Below, in pieces: positions 1 through 5,720 of a stretch of 5,846 nucleotides of DNA. Position numbers and translations under genes: made by a program. This stretch comes from Actinomycetes bacterium (GTDB taxonomy: Bacteria > Actinomycetota > Actinomycetes > Actinomycetales > Microbacteriaceae): positions 1 to 5,846 of the forward strand of contig JAEXHA010000056.1 in assembly GCA_023450335.1 (NCBI GenBank), read 5' to 3'. The notes beneath the pieces are model-generated. The model was not told the DNA's origin. It did no database searches and worked only from the letters and a program-made list of their open reading frames with translations. Each line of letters opens with the position of its first letter. The stretch's first letter is position 1.

Positions 1-1
1 C

Positions 2-1903
2 GAGCTGCTGTGGGTGAAGGGCTCGGGCGGCGACCTGGGCACGCTCAAGCCCGAGGGCCTGGCCGTGCTGCGCCTCGACCGCATGCGCGCGCTCGTGGAT
101 GTCTACCCGGGCATCGACCGCGAGGATGAGATGGTCGCCGCCTTCGACTACTGCCTGCACGGCAAGGGCGGCGCCGCCCCGTCGATCGACACGGCTATGC
201 ACGGCCTCGTCGACGCCGCACATGTCGACCACCTGCACCCCGACAGCGGCATCGCCATCGCCACCGCCGCGGACGGCGAAGAGCTGACGGCCGCCATCTT
301 CGGCGACAAGGTCGTCTGGGTGCCGTGGCGCCGCCCCGGCTTCCAGCTGGGCCTGGACATCGCCGAGATCAAGGCGCAGAACCCACAGGCGATCGGCTGC
401 ATCCTCGGCGGCCACGGCATCACGGCATGGGGCGACACGAGCGCGGATGCCGAAGCCCACAGCCTCTGGATCATCGACACCGCGGCGCGCTACATCGCCG
501 AACACGGCTCCGCCGAGCCGTTCGGCGGCGTGCGGGCCGGGTTCGACACCCTCCCCGAGACCCAGCGCCGCGCCCGCGCCGCCGCTCTGGCCCCCACGAT
601 CCGTGGCCTCGCCTCGACCGACAAGCCCATGGTCGGCCACTACACCGACTCCGACGTCGTCCTCGAGTTCCTGGCCTCCGAGAAGGCACCGGCCCTCGCG
701 GCCCTGGGCACCAGCTGCCCCGACCACTTCCTGCGCACCAAGGTGAAGCCGCTGATCCTGGACGTGCCGGCCACGGCATCCGTCGAGGAACAGATCGCCC
801 GCCTGCAGGAGCTGCACGTCGAATACCGCGCCGACTACCAGGCCTACTACGACGCGCACGCGACGGCCGACTCCCCCGCGATCCGGGGCGCCGATCCGCT
901 CATCGTGCTCGTGCCCGGCGTGGGCATGTTCAGCTACGGCGCCAACAAGCAGACGGCGCGCGTGGCGGGCGAGTTCTACGTCAACGCCATCAACGTGATG
1001 CGCGGCGCCGAGGCGCTGTCGACGTACACGCCGATCTCGGATGCCGAGAAGTTCCGCATCGAGTACTGGGCGCTCGAAGAGGCCAAGCTGCAGCGGATGC
1101 CGAAGCCCAAGAGCCACCAGGGTCGCATCGCGTTCGTCACCGGCGCCGCCAGCGGCATCGGCAAGGCCATCGCGACGCGTCTCGCATCCGAGGGTGCATG
1201 CGTCGTGGTCGCCGACCTCGACCTGGCCAAGGCACAGGAGGCCGCGGCCGAACTCGGCGGCACCGATGTCGCGATCGGCGTCGCCGCGAACGTGGCCGAT
1301 GCCGAGGCCGTGCAGGCGGCGATCGACGAGGCCGTGCTGGCCTTCGGCGGCGTCGACCTCGTGGTCAACAATGCCGGGCTGTCGCTGTCGAAGCCGTTGC
1401 TGGAGACCACCGAGAAGGACTGGGACCTGCAGCACGACGTCATGGCCAAGGGCTCGTTCCTGGTGTCGAAGGCGGCGGCGAAGGTGCTCGTCGAGCAGAA
1501 GATGGGCGGCGACGTGATCTACATCTCGTCGAAGAACAGCGTGTTCGCCGGCCCGAACAACATCGCCTACTCGGCGACGAAGGCCGACCAGGCCCACCAG
1601 GTGCGCCTGCTGGCGGTCGAGCTGGGTGAGCACGGCGTGCGCGTCAACGGCATCAACCCCGACGGCGTCGTGCGCGGCTCGGGCATCTTCGCCAGCGGCT
1701 GGGGCGCCAACCGTGCCGCGACCTACGGCGTGAACGAAGAGGACCTCGGCCAGTTCTACGCGAACCGCACGATCCTCAAGCGCGAGGTCGTGCCCGAGAA
1801 CGTCGCGGACGCCGTGTACGTGCTGACCGGTCCCGAACTGAGCCGCACCACAGGTCTGCACATCCCGGTCGATTCGGGCGTGGCCGCGGCGTTCCTGCGA
1901 TGA
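2..1903 (+). CDS. rhaEW: Bifunctional rhamnulose-1-phosphate aldolase / short-chain (lactaldehyde) dehydrogenase, 5'-partial
   Basis: This cytoplasmic enzyme of L-rhamnose breakdown cleaves L-rhamnulose 1-phosphate to dihydroxyacetone phosphate and L-lactaldehyde, and its second domain is expected to oxidise the aldehyde with NAD. The frame is open from base 2 (residues ELLW precede the first possible start, GTG at 14). The visible ELLWVKGSGGDLG is internal family sequence, so the true start lies upstream; about 45-55 residues are missing against a usual length near 680. Numbering from the GTG at 14, residues 1-360 are the class II aldolase/adducin domain, with probable zinc ligands His73 and His75 (DHLHPD) and His134 (GGHGITAWG). 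Residues 370-629 are an SDR domain with TGAASGIG (376-383), NNAG (452-455), Ser505/506 and the Tyr519-Lys523 pair (YSATK). Both active sites look intact. The stop overlaps the rhaB start by 4 bp, indicating one operon. The family is also annotated as rhaD (aldolase-ADH type). The fold and fusion are certain; the dehydrogenase substrate is taken from the family. Confidence 0.93.
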   Translation, partial: ELLWVKGSGGDLGTLKPEGLAVLRLDRMRALVDVYPGIDREDEMVAAFDYCLHGKGGAAPSIDTAMHGLVDAAHVDHLHPDSGIAIATAADGEELTAAIFGDKVVWVPWRRPGFQLGLDIAEIKAQNPQAIGCILGGHGITAWGDTSADAEAHSLWIIDTAARYIAEHGSAEPFGGVRAGFDTLPETQRRARAAALAPTIRGLASTDKPMVGHYTDSDVVLEFLASEKAPALAALGTSCPDHFLRTKVKPLILDVPATASVEEQIARLQELHVEYRADYQAYYDAHATADSPAIRGADPLIVLVPGVGMFSYGANKQTARVAGEFYVNAINVMRGAEALSTYTPISDAEKFRIEYWALEEAKLQRMPKPKSHQGRIAFVTGAASGIGKAIATRLASEGACVVVADLDLAKAQEAAAELGGTDVAIGVAANVADAEAVQAAIDEAVLAFGGVDLVVNNAGLSLSKPLLETTEKDWDLQHDVMAKGSFLVSKAAAKVLVEQKMGGDVIYISSKNSVFAGPNNIAYSATKADQAHQVRLLAVELGEHGVRVNGINPDGVVRGSGIFASGWGANRAATYGVNEEDLGQFYANRTILKREVVPENVADAVYVLTGPELSRTTGLHIPVDSGVAAAFLR

Positions 1904-3330
1904 GCGCGACGACGCCGACCGTGCGTGCCGTCGCCGCCGTCGATCTGGGTGCCACCAGCGGGCGGGTGATGATCGGGTACGTCGGCGACGGCGAGCTGCG
2001 TCTCGAGCCCGTCGCCCGCTTTCCGAACGGCCCGGTCGAAGGCCCCGACGGGCTGCACTGGGACTTCACCGCGCTGTACCGCCACATCGGCGACGGCCTG
2101 CGCGAAGCGATCGCACGCGAGCCGGGCATCGCGAGCGTCGGCATCGACTCGTGGGCCGTCGACTACGGCCTGATCATCGGCGGGCGCCTGCGCGCCGAGC
2201 CGTTCCACTACCGCGACGAGCGCGGCGCGACCGGGGTCGAGAAGGTCCACGCCGAAGTGCCGTTCGCCGAGCTGTACCGCCGCAACGGACTGCAGTTCCT
2301 GCCGTTCAACACCCTGTACCAGTACGCGGTCGAAACGGGTCTCGACGATGCCGATGCGGCGCTGCTGATCCCCGACCTCGTCGCCTTCCTGCTCACCGGC
2401 GCCCAGATCGCCGAACGCACGAACGCCTCGACGACGGGCCTGGTCGATGTGCACACCGGCCAGTGGGACACCGACCTGATCGCGCGCCTCGGCATCCCCC
2501 CGCGTCTGCTGCCCGCGCTGGTCGACCCCGGCACCGCGATCGGAAGGATCCGCGGCGCCGCGGCCGCGCACGTCGGCGCCGAGCTCGATGTCATCGCGGT
2601 CGGATCGCACGACACCGCCTCCGCGGTCGTTGCCGCTCCGCTGAGCACCCCGAACGCCGCCTACATCTCGTGCGGCACGTGGGGTCTGGTCGGCCTCGAA
2701 CTCGACGAGCCGCTGGTCACCGACCAGGCGCGCGAGGCCAACTTCACGAACGAAGGCGGGGTCGACGGACGCGTCCGGTTCCTCCACAACGTCACAGGAC
2801 TCTGGCTGCTGAGCGAGTCGCTGCGCGCGTGGGAGGCCGAGGACGGCGCACCCATCGACCTGCCCGAACTGCTGGATGCCGCGGGCGCCACCACCGGTGA
2901 GGTCGCACTGTTCGACGCGAACGACCCGAACCTGTCGGCGCCCGGCGACATGCCCGCACGCATCGCGGCCGTGCTGCGCGCGTCGGGCGCGGCGGTGCCG
3001 GGCACCCGCGCCGCGTTCGCGCGCACGATCGTGGAGAGCATTGCGCAGGCGTTCGCCGACGCGGTCGCCACGGCCGCACGGCTCACCGGCCGCGACGTGG
3101 ACGTCATCCACATCGTCGGCGGTGGGGCGCTGAACCGGCTGCTGTGCCAGGCGACGGCCGACCGGTCAGGGCTGCCCGTGCTGGCCGGCCCCGTCGAGGC
3201 CACAGCCCTGGGCAACGTCCTGGTACAGGCGCGGGCGCACGGCTGGTTCGGTCCGGACGCGACGCTGGAGACCCTGCGCGCCGTCGTCGCCACGGCCTTC
3301 CCGCCCGCGCGGTACGAGCCCCGGGGCTGA
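1900..3330 (+). CDS. rhaB: Rhamnulokinase (FGGY carbohydrate kinase)
   Basis: This cytoplasmic kinase phosphorylates L-rhamnulose at O-1 with ATP, making the substrate of the aldolase encoded just upstream. It has 476 residues, a normal length for the family. The N-terminal FGGY lobe opens with the phosphate-binding DLGATSGR (15-22). Rhamnulokinase-like segments follow: HWDF (53-56), GIDSWAVDYG (81-90), FHYRDERG (102-109), NGLQFLPFNTLYQY (129-142) and ERTNASTTGL (172-181). GSHDTASAV (235-243) carries the likely catalytic base Asp237. The C-terminal lobe has YISCGTWGLVG (255-265), FTNEGG (282-287), FLHNVTGLWLLSE (294-306), IVGGGALN (405-412) and GPVEATALGN (430-439). The ATG shares the ATGA overlap with the preceding stop and has no clear Shine-Dalgarno of its own, so translation is probably coupled to the aldolase gene. 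Other FGGY kinases such as xylulokinase are less likely, given the neighbour and the HWDF and NGLQFLPFNTLYQY segments. Confidence 0.95.
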   Translation: MSATTPTVRAVAAVDLGATSGRVMIGYVGDGELRLEPVARFPNGPVEGPDGLHWDFTALYRHIGDGLREAIAREPGIASVGIDSWAVDYGLIIGGRLRAEPFHYRDERGATGVEKVHAEVPFAELYRRNGLQFLPFNTLYQYAVETGLDDADAALLIPDLVAFLLTGAQIAERTNASTTGLVDVHTGQWDTDLIARLGIPPRLLPALVDPGTAIGRIRGAAAAHVGAELDVIAVGSHDTASAVVAAPLSTPNAAYISCGTWGLVGLELDEPLVTDQAREANFTNEGGVDGRVRFLHNVTGLWLLSESLRAWEAEDGAPIDLPELLDAAGATTGEVALFDANDPNLSAPGDMPARIAAVLRASGAAVPGTRAAFARTIVESIAQAFADAVATAARLTGRDVDVIHIVGGGALNRLLCQATADRSGLPVLAGPVEATALGNVLVQARAHGWFGPDATLETLRAVVATAFPPARYEPRG

Positions 3331-3355
3331 TCGGCACCGGTCACCGGCGGCCCAT

Positions 3356-3394
3356 CGCCTGGGCCTGCGCGCGGAAGAACTTCAGGCCCGGGCG
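3356..3394. terminator. Possible bidirectional terminator hairpin between convergent rhaB and marR-like genes
   Basis: A 12-bp inverted repeat (CGCCTGGGCCTG at 3356-3367, CAGGCCCGGGCG at 3383-3394) has one imperfect pair (G-U in RNA read from the + strand) and a 15-nt loop. It starts 26 bp after the rhaB stop, and the marR-like stop codon (3382-3384 on the - strand) lies at the base of the loop and the start of one arm. The position between two convergent genes suits a shared terminator. Neither side has a U-tract, so intrinsic termination is uncertain; U-less hairpins are common in actinobacteria, but the stem could also be incidental to GC-rich sequence. Confidence 0.4.
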
Positions 3395-4014
3395 CCGGCG
3401 CTGACGACGGCGGCCGGATCGGCGGCGGCGGCCGGATCGGCAGCGCACTCCTTGGCGTCGGCCGGATCGGCAGCGCACTCCGCGGCGTCGGCCGGGTCCG
3501 CGGCGCACTCTTCGGCATCCACCGGATCGGCGGCGCATTCCACCGCGTCTGCGGTGACGGCCAGTCGGCGATCTGGATCGAGTTTCGAGAGGATGCTGAA
3601 ACTCAGCCGCGCCAGATCGTCGACACCGTCGGCGTCGAGCCCGTCGAGCAGCATCCGTCGCACGGCCCCTGCATACAGAGGGCGCCCCGCCGCGACGGCG
3701 GCCGCACCCTCGTCGGTGAGCACGGCGTTGGTGGCGCGGCCGTCATCTTCGCATGCGGCTCGCGCCACGAGCCCCTTGCGCTCGAGTCCGGTGACCACAC
3801 GCGACAGGCGCGGCAAAGTCGCATTCGTGCGGAAGGCCAGCGCCGACAGGCGCAGCCGGTGCCGATCCGCCTCGGCGAGCGCTTCGAGCAGCTGGTATTC
3901 GAATGAGGTCAGACCCACCGGCGCCAGCTGCTTGTCGAGCGCGGTCGGCAACAGCTCGAGCAGCGCGTGCAGCCGCGCCACAGCGACGCGTTCGGGGTGG
4001 GTGAGGGCGTTCAT
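3382..4014 (-). CDS. MarR-family transcriptional regulator with a cysteine-containing repeat tail
   Basis: This is a probable dimeric winged-helix repressor of the divergent + strand genes and of itself. From the ATG at 4014 it has 210 residues. Residues 1-150 match a MarR core: a dimerisation helix (1-30), LTSFEYQLLEALAEA (35-49), the recognition region LRLSALAFRTNATLPRLSRVVTGLERKGLV read around 54-83, and a wing with CEDDGRATNAVLTDEG (88-103) including Cys88. The core ends near LDPDRRL (145-151), where most MarR proteins stop. About 60 further residues follow, built of ECAADPxDAx decapeptides with Cys160, Cys170, Cys180 and Cys190, then an Ala/Pro-rich end. The tail is acidic and probably disordered. 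An in-frame GTG at 4041 would add nine residues and has a possible GGAAAG 9 nt upstream, but it lies inside an operator-like palindrome, so the ATG is preferred; its own ribosome site is weak. The ligand is unknown; the neighbours suggest an aromatic or electrophilic compound. Confidence 0.85.
   Translation of the reverse strand: MNALTHPERVAVARLHALLELLPTALDKQLAPVGLTSFEYQLLEALAEADRHRLRLSALAFRTNATLPRLSRVVTGLERKGLVARAACEDDGRATNAVLTDEGAAAVAAGRPLYAGAVRRMLLDGLDADGVDDLARLSFSILSKLDPDRRLAVTADAVECAADPVDAEECAADPADAAECAADPADAKECAADPAAAADPAAVVSAGARA
3431..3550. repeat. Four tandem 30-bp repeats encoding the MarR-like protein's cysteine decapeptides
   Basis: Four 30-bp units lie head to tail (3431-3460, 3461-3490, 3491-3520, 3521-3550), with a degenerate partial copy at about 3413-3430. 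The first two units differ at only two or three bases (CTT against CGC in the middle). The other two differ mainly at wobble positions of the - strand reading frame, so the peptide ECAADPxDAx is better kept than the DNA. The period equals ten codons, so copy-number changes keep the frame. This resembles an expanding coding minisatellite within the 3' part of the regulator gene. Confidence 0.85.
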
Positions 4015-4032
4015 GGCATCCAGCTTAGCCCA

Positions 4033-4050
4033 TAGTTGCACCTACAACTA
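4033..4050. promoter_or_regulatory. Operator-like palindrome 1 (marR-proximal)
   Basis: TAGTTG-CACCTA-CAACTA is an 18-bp imperfect palindrome with perfect 6-bp arms. Its core GTTGCACCTACAAC (4035-4048) matches the core of palindrome 2 at 13 of 14 bases. The length and symmetry suit a MarR dimer. It covers the predicted transcription start of the - strand regulator gene and the possible -35 of the + strand gene, so binding could repress both. Assignment to this MarR protein is inferred from proximity. Confidence 0.7.
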
Positions 4051-4064
4051 CTTTCCATTACAGT
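4036..4064 (+). promoter_or_regulatory. Candidate promoter for the NAD(P)-binding protein / VOC pair
   Basis: TTGCAC (4036-4041) and TACAGT (4059-4064) are separated by 17 bp and resemble a weak sigma-70-type -35/-10 pair (3/6 and 4/6 matches). The start would fall near 4071, leaving a leader of about 50 nt. Palindrome 1 overlaps the -35 and palindrome 2 the start site. The segment is locally AT-richer than the surrounding genes. The element matches are weak, so the exact position is tentative. Confidence 0.4.
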
Positions 4065-4085
4065 GTTCGTTGTACCTACAACCAA
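4057..4085 (-). promoter_or_regulatory. Candidate promoter for the marR-like gene
   Basis: Reading the - strand, TTGGTT (4085-4080) and TGTAAT (4062-4057) are separated by 17 bp. The -10 matches the consensus at 5 of 6 bases and the -35 at 3 of 6. Transcription would start near 4050, 36 nt before the ATG at 4014. The -10 overlaps the opposing -10 of the + strand promoter, so the two promoters would be back to back and could exclude each other. Confidence 0.4.
4069..4082. promoter_or_regulatory. Operator-like palindrome 2
   Basis: GTTGTA-CC-TACAAC is a palindrome with perfect 6-bp arms around a 2-bp centre. It is 13/14 identical to the core of palindrome 1, in the same orientation and 34 bp away (a little over three helical turns). 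It overlaps the -35 of the predicted - strand promoter and the predicted start of the + strand transcript. Two matching palindromes in one 105-bp gap are unlikely by chance in such GC-rich DNA. Confidence 0.7.
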
Positions 4086-4104
4086 CGCTCCGCCAGGGGC
4101 AGAC

Positions 4105-4112
4105 AGAAGGAG
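4105..4112 (+). promoter_or_regulatory. Ribosome binding site of the NAD(P)-binding protein gene
   Basis: AGAAGGAG lies 7 nt before the ATG at 4120. This strong Shine-Dalgarno decides the start against an upstream ATG at 4036 in the same frame, which would put coding sequence across both operator palindromes. Confidence 0.85.
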
Positions 4113-4119
4113 TGACGCT

Positions 4120-4698
4120 ATGGCTCACCTCACGATCATCGGCACCGGGAACATGGCCAACGCGATCGGCGGCGTCCTCGCCGGCGGCGGCAGCACCGTC
4201 GAATACATCGCGCACGATCAGGTCGGCACCGCACCGCTCGCGGGCGACATCATCGTGCTGGCCGTCCCCTACCCCGCCGTCGCCGGCATCCTCGACGCCT
4301 ACCGCGACCAGCTCGACGGCAAGACGCTCGTCGACATCACCAACCCTCTGGACTTCGAGACGTTCGACTCGCTGGTCGTTCCCGCCGACAGCTCGGCGGC
4401 CGCCCAGATTCAGGCCCAGGTGCCCGGTGCCCGGGTACTGAAGGCGTTCAACACGACCTTCGCTGCCACCCTGGCCAACAAGACCGTCGGCGGCCTGCCG
4501 ACGACGGTGCTCATCGCCGGCGACGACTCGTCCGCCAAGGAACAGCTGGCGGCGGCCATCACCGCCGGCGGCGTGACCGCGATCGACGCCGGTGCCCTCA
4601 GCCGCGCCCGTGAGCTGGAAGCCCTCGGTTTCCTCCAGCTCACCCTGGCGGTCGGCGAGAAGGTGTCCTGGACCGCGGGCTTCGCCGTCGCCCGCTGA
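4120..4698 (+). CDS. Small NAD(P)-binding oxidoreductase-like protein (COG2085, F420:NADP-reductase-like)
   Basis: This 192-residue protein consists of a Rossmann domain like that of F420-dependent NADP reductases and the N-terminal dinucleotide-binding domain of related oxidoreductases. IIGTGNM (6-12) is the glycine-rich loop after the first strand. DIIVLAVPYPAV (43-54), GKTLVDITNPLD (67-78), ARVLKAFNT (104-112), VLIAGDD (130-136) and the C-terminal ARELEALGFLQLTLA (163-177) follow the family pattern in order. It is predicted to be cytoplasmic, with no signal peptide or membrane segment. The stretch from the second strand (VEYIAHD, 27-33) to DIIVLAV is short, and the Ser/Thr-Arg that usually holds the NADP 2'-phosphate is not visible, so the cofactor and substrate are open. 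It is the first gene of the + strand pair, facing the MarR-like gene. A role in reducing a reactive product, possibly of the VOC enzyme, is inference only. Confidence 0.85.
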   Translation: MAHLTIIGTGNMANAIGGVLAGGGSTVEYIAHDQVGTAPLAGDIIVLAVPYPAVAGILDAYRDQLDGKTLVDITNPLDFETFDSLVVPADSSAAAQIQAQVPGARVLKAFNTTFAATLANKTVGGLPTTVLIAGDDSSAKEQLAAAITAGGVTAIDAGALSRARELEALGFLQLTLAVGEKVSWTAGFAVAR

Positions 4699-4709
4699 TC
4701 TGCCCGTAC

Positions 4710-4737
4710 GGTGAGGGCGGGCCCCACCGCCCTCACC
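4710..4737 (+). terminator. Intercistronic GC hairpin (attenuator, terminator or RNA-stability element)
   Basis: A perfect 11-bp inverted repeat (GGTGAGGGCGG at 4710-4720, CCGCCCTCACC at 4727-4737) encloses a 6-nt loop (GCCCCA). It begins 12 bp after the preceding stop and ends 18 bp before the next gene's ribosome site. There is no U-tract, and the 30 bp left before the VOC start has no evident promoter, so partial readthrough or a processing/stability role seems likelier than full termination. Confidence 0.6.
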
Positions 4738-4755
4738 CCGGCATCCACGCCCCTC

Positions 4756-4762
4756 GAGGAGA
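4756..4762 (+). promoter_or_regulatory. Ribosome binding site of the VOC protein gene
   Basis: GAGGAGA ends 5 nt before the ATG at 4768. It fixes this start over the in-frame GTG at 4711, which lies within the stem of the upstream hairpin and would add 19 residues unlike the family. Confidence 0.85.
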
Positions 4763-4767
4763 ACCCC

Positions 4768-5697
4768 ATGCACGCCCACACCCCCGCCACCGGTCTCGAC
4801 GATCGCGTCATCGACCCCGGTACGACCATGGATGCCGTCACTCTGCGCGTCGGCGACCTCGACCTGATGTCGGGCTACTACGCCGATGCCCTGGGGCTGA
4901 ACGCGATCGAGGAGCGCACGCGCGGCCGCGAGGTGCATCGTGTTCTGGGGCGGGGCACGACGCCGATGATGCGTCTGATCCACACGCCGGACCTGCCCGG
5001 GGTGGACCCCCGTGAGGCGGGGTTGTTCCACACCGCATTCCTGTTCGACTCCCCCGCCTCGCTCGCGGCGACCGTATATCGCGCGGCGCAGGATCCGCGC
5101 AGCCGGTTCACCGGGTCGAGCGACCACCTCGTCAGCGAGGCGTTCTACTTCACCGACCCCGAGGGCAACGGCATCGAGCTGTACGTCGACCGGCCGCGCG
5201 ACCAGTGGCGCTGGGGCGGCAGCGAAGTCGAGATGGCGACCCTGTACCTCGACCCGAACGAGTACCTGCGCACGCATCTCACCCCGGAGGCGTTCGAGGC
5301 CGGTCCCGCCCAGGCGGGCCGCGTCGGGCACGTGCACCTGCAGGTGGGCGACATCGCCACGGCCCGCGACTTCTACGTCGACGGGCTCGGGTTCGAGGCC
5401 ACGGCGTCGAGCTATCCGGGCGCGCTGTTCACGTCGGCGGGCGGCTATCACCACCACATCGGCATGAACACCTGGAACAGTGGCGGCGCCGGCCCGCGGG
5501 CGGCGCGGCTGGGCCTGGGCGAACTGGCCATCACGGTGCCGACGGTCGAGGCTCTGGATGCCACGCGCTCACGCCTGCGCAGACGCGAACTGGTCTTCTC
5601 GGACAACGGCACCTCGCTGCTGCTGCCCGACCCGTGGGGCACGCAGGTCACGCTGTCGCTGCCGGGAACCACGACCGACGAACTGCTCGCACGCTGA
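4768..5697 (+). CDS. Two-domain VOC protein, CatE-like catechol-2,3-dioxygenase family
   Basis: This 309-residue cytoplasmic protein belongs to the vicinal-oxygen-chelate superfamily and is built of two domains of paired beta-alpha-beta-beta-beta modules. Recognisable segments match Bacillus CatE from memory: VTLRVGDLDLMSGYYADALGL (24-44), HLVSEAFYFTDPEGNGIELY (120-139) followed by VDRPRDQW (140-147), VGHVHLQVGDIATARDFYVDGLGF (186-209) and SAGGYHHHIGMNTW (223-236). Candidate metal ligands are His88, Glu137, His188 and one of His228-230. The fourth module ends GTQVTLSL (291-298) without the Glu found at that point in classical extradiol dioxygenases; CatE appears to share this. The family opens catechol rings next to the hydroxyls and is linked to catechol/quinone resistance in Bacillus. 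It probably shares a transcript with the gene 69 bp upstream, under the divergent MarR-like regulator. A glyoxalase or another VOC activity cannot be excluded. The family is confident; the substrate is not. Confidence 0.88.
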   Translation: MHAHTPATGLDDRVIDPGTTMDAVTLRVGDLDLMSGYYADALGLNAIEERTRGREVHRVLGRGTTPMMRLIHTPDLPGVDPREAGLFHTAFLFDSPASLAATVYRAAQDPRSRFTGSSDHLVSEAFYFTDPEGNGIELYVDRPRDQWRWGGSEVEMATLYLDPNEYLRTHLTPEAFEAGPAQAGRVGHVHLQVGDIATARDFYVDGLGFEATASSYPGALFTSAGGYHHHIGMNTWNSGGAGPRAARLGLGELAITVPTVEALDATRSRLRRRELVFSDNGTSLLLPDPWGTQVTLSLPGTTTDELLAR

Positions 5698-5720
5698 AGG
5701 CGCGCGCGGCCGGGGATGAA

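Noticed and set aside
325..1629. 434-residue + strand frame within the aldolase-dehydrogenase gene
   Set aside because: It is an Arg/Pro-rich shifted frame of a gene with intact catalytic motifs in the main frame; there is no sign of real overlapping coding.
1756..3111. 451-residue open frame on the - strand opposite rhaB
   Set aside because: It lies opposite a clearly recognised kinase, has an Arg/Gly/Ala/Val-rich composition typical of antisense frames in high-GC DNA, and shows no known motif or ribosome site.
3337..3347. CCGGTCACCGG near-palindrome after rhaB
   Set aside because: The arms are 5 bp with a 1-nt centre, too short a loop for a hairpin, and the motif is common by chance at this GC content.
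3413..3550. CRISPR-like array
   Set aside because: The repeats are directly contiguous with no spacers, have a period of ten codons and lie in frame within the marR-like gene.
4036..4119. Upstream in-frame extension (ATG at 4036) of the NAD(P)-binding protein
   Set aside because: It would put 28 residues across both palindromes and before a strong AGAAGGAG site; the Rossmann strand starts directly after the ATG at 4120.
3452..4441. 329-residue Ser/Ala-rich + strand frame across the repeats and the divergent promoter
   Set aside because: It is the antisense reading of the 30-bp repeats and MarR gene; it crosses the promoter region and enters the next gene out of frame.
4048..5457. 469-residue open frame on the - strand opposite the NAD(P)-binding and VOC genes
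   Set aside because: It is antisense to two recognised genes, low in complexity, crosses both their intergenic gap and the operators, and shows no domain.
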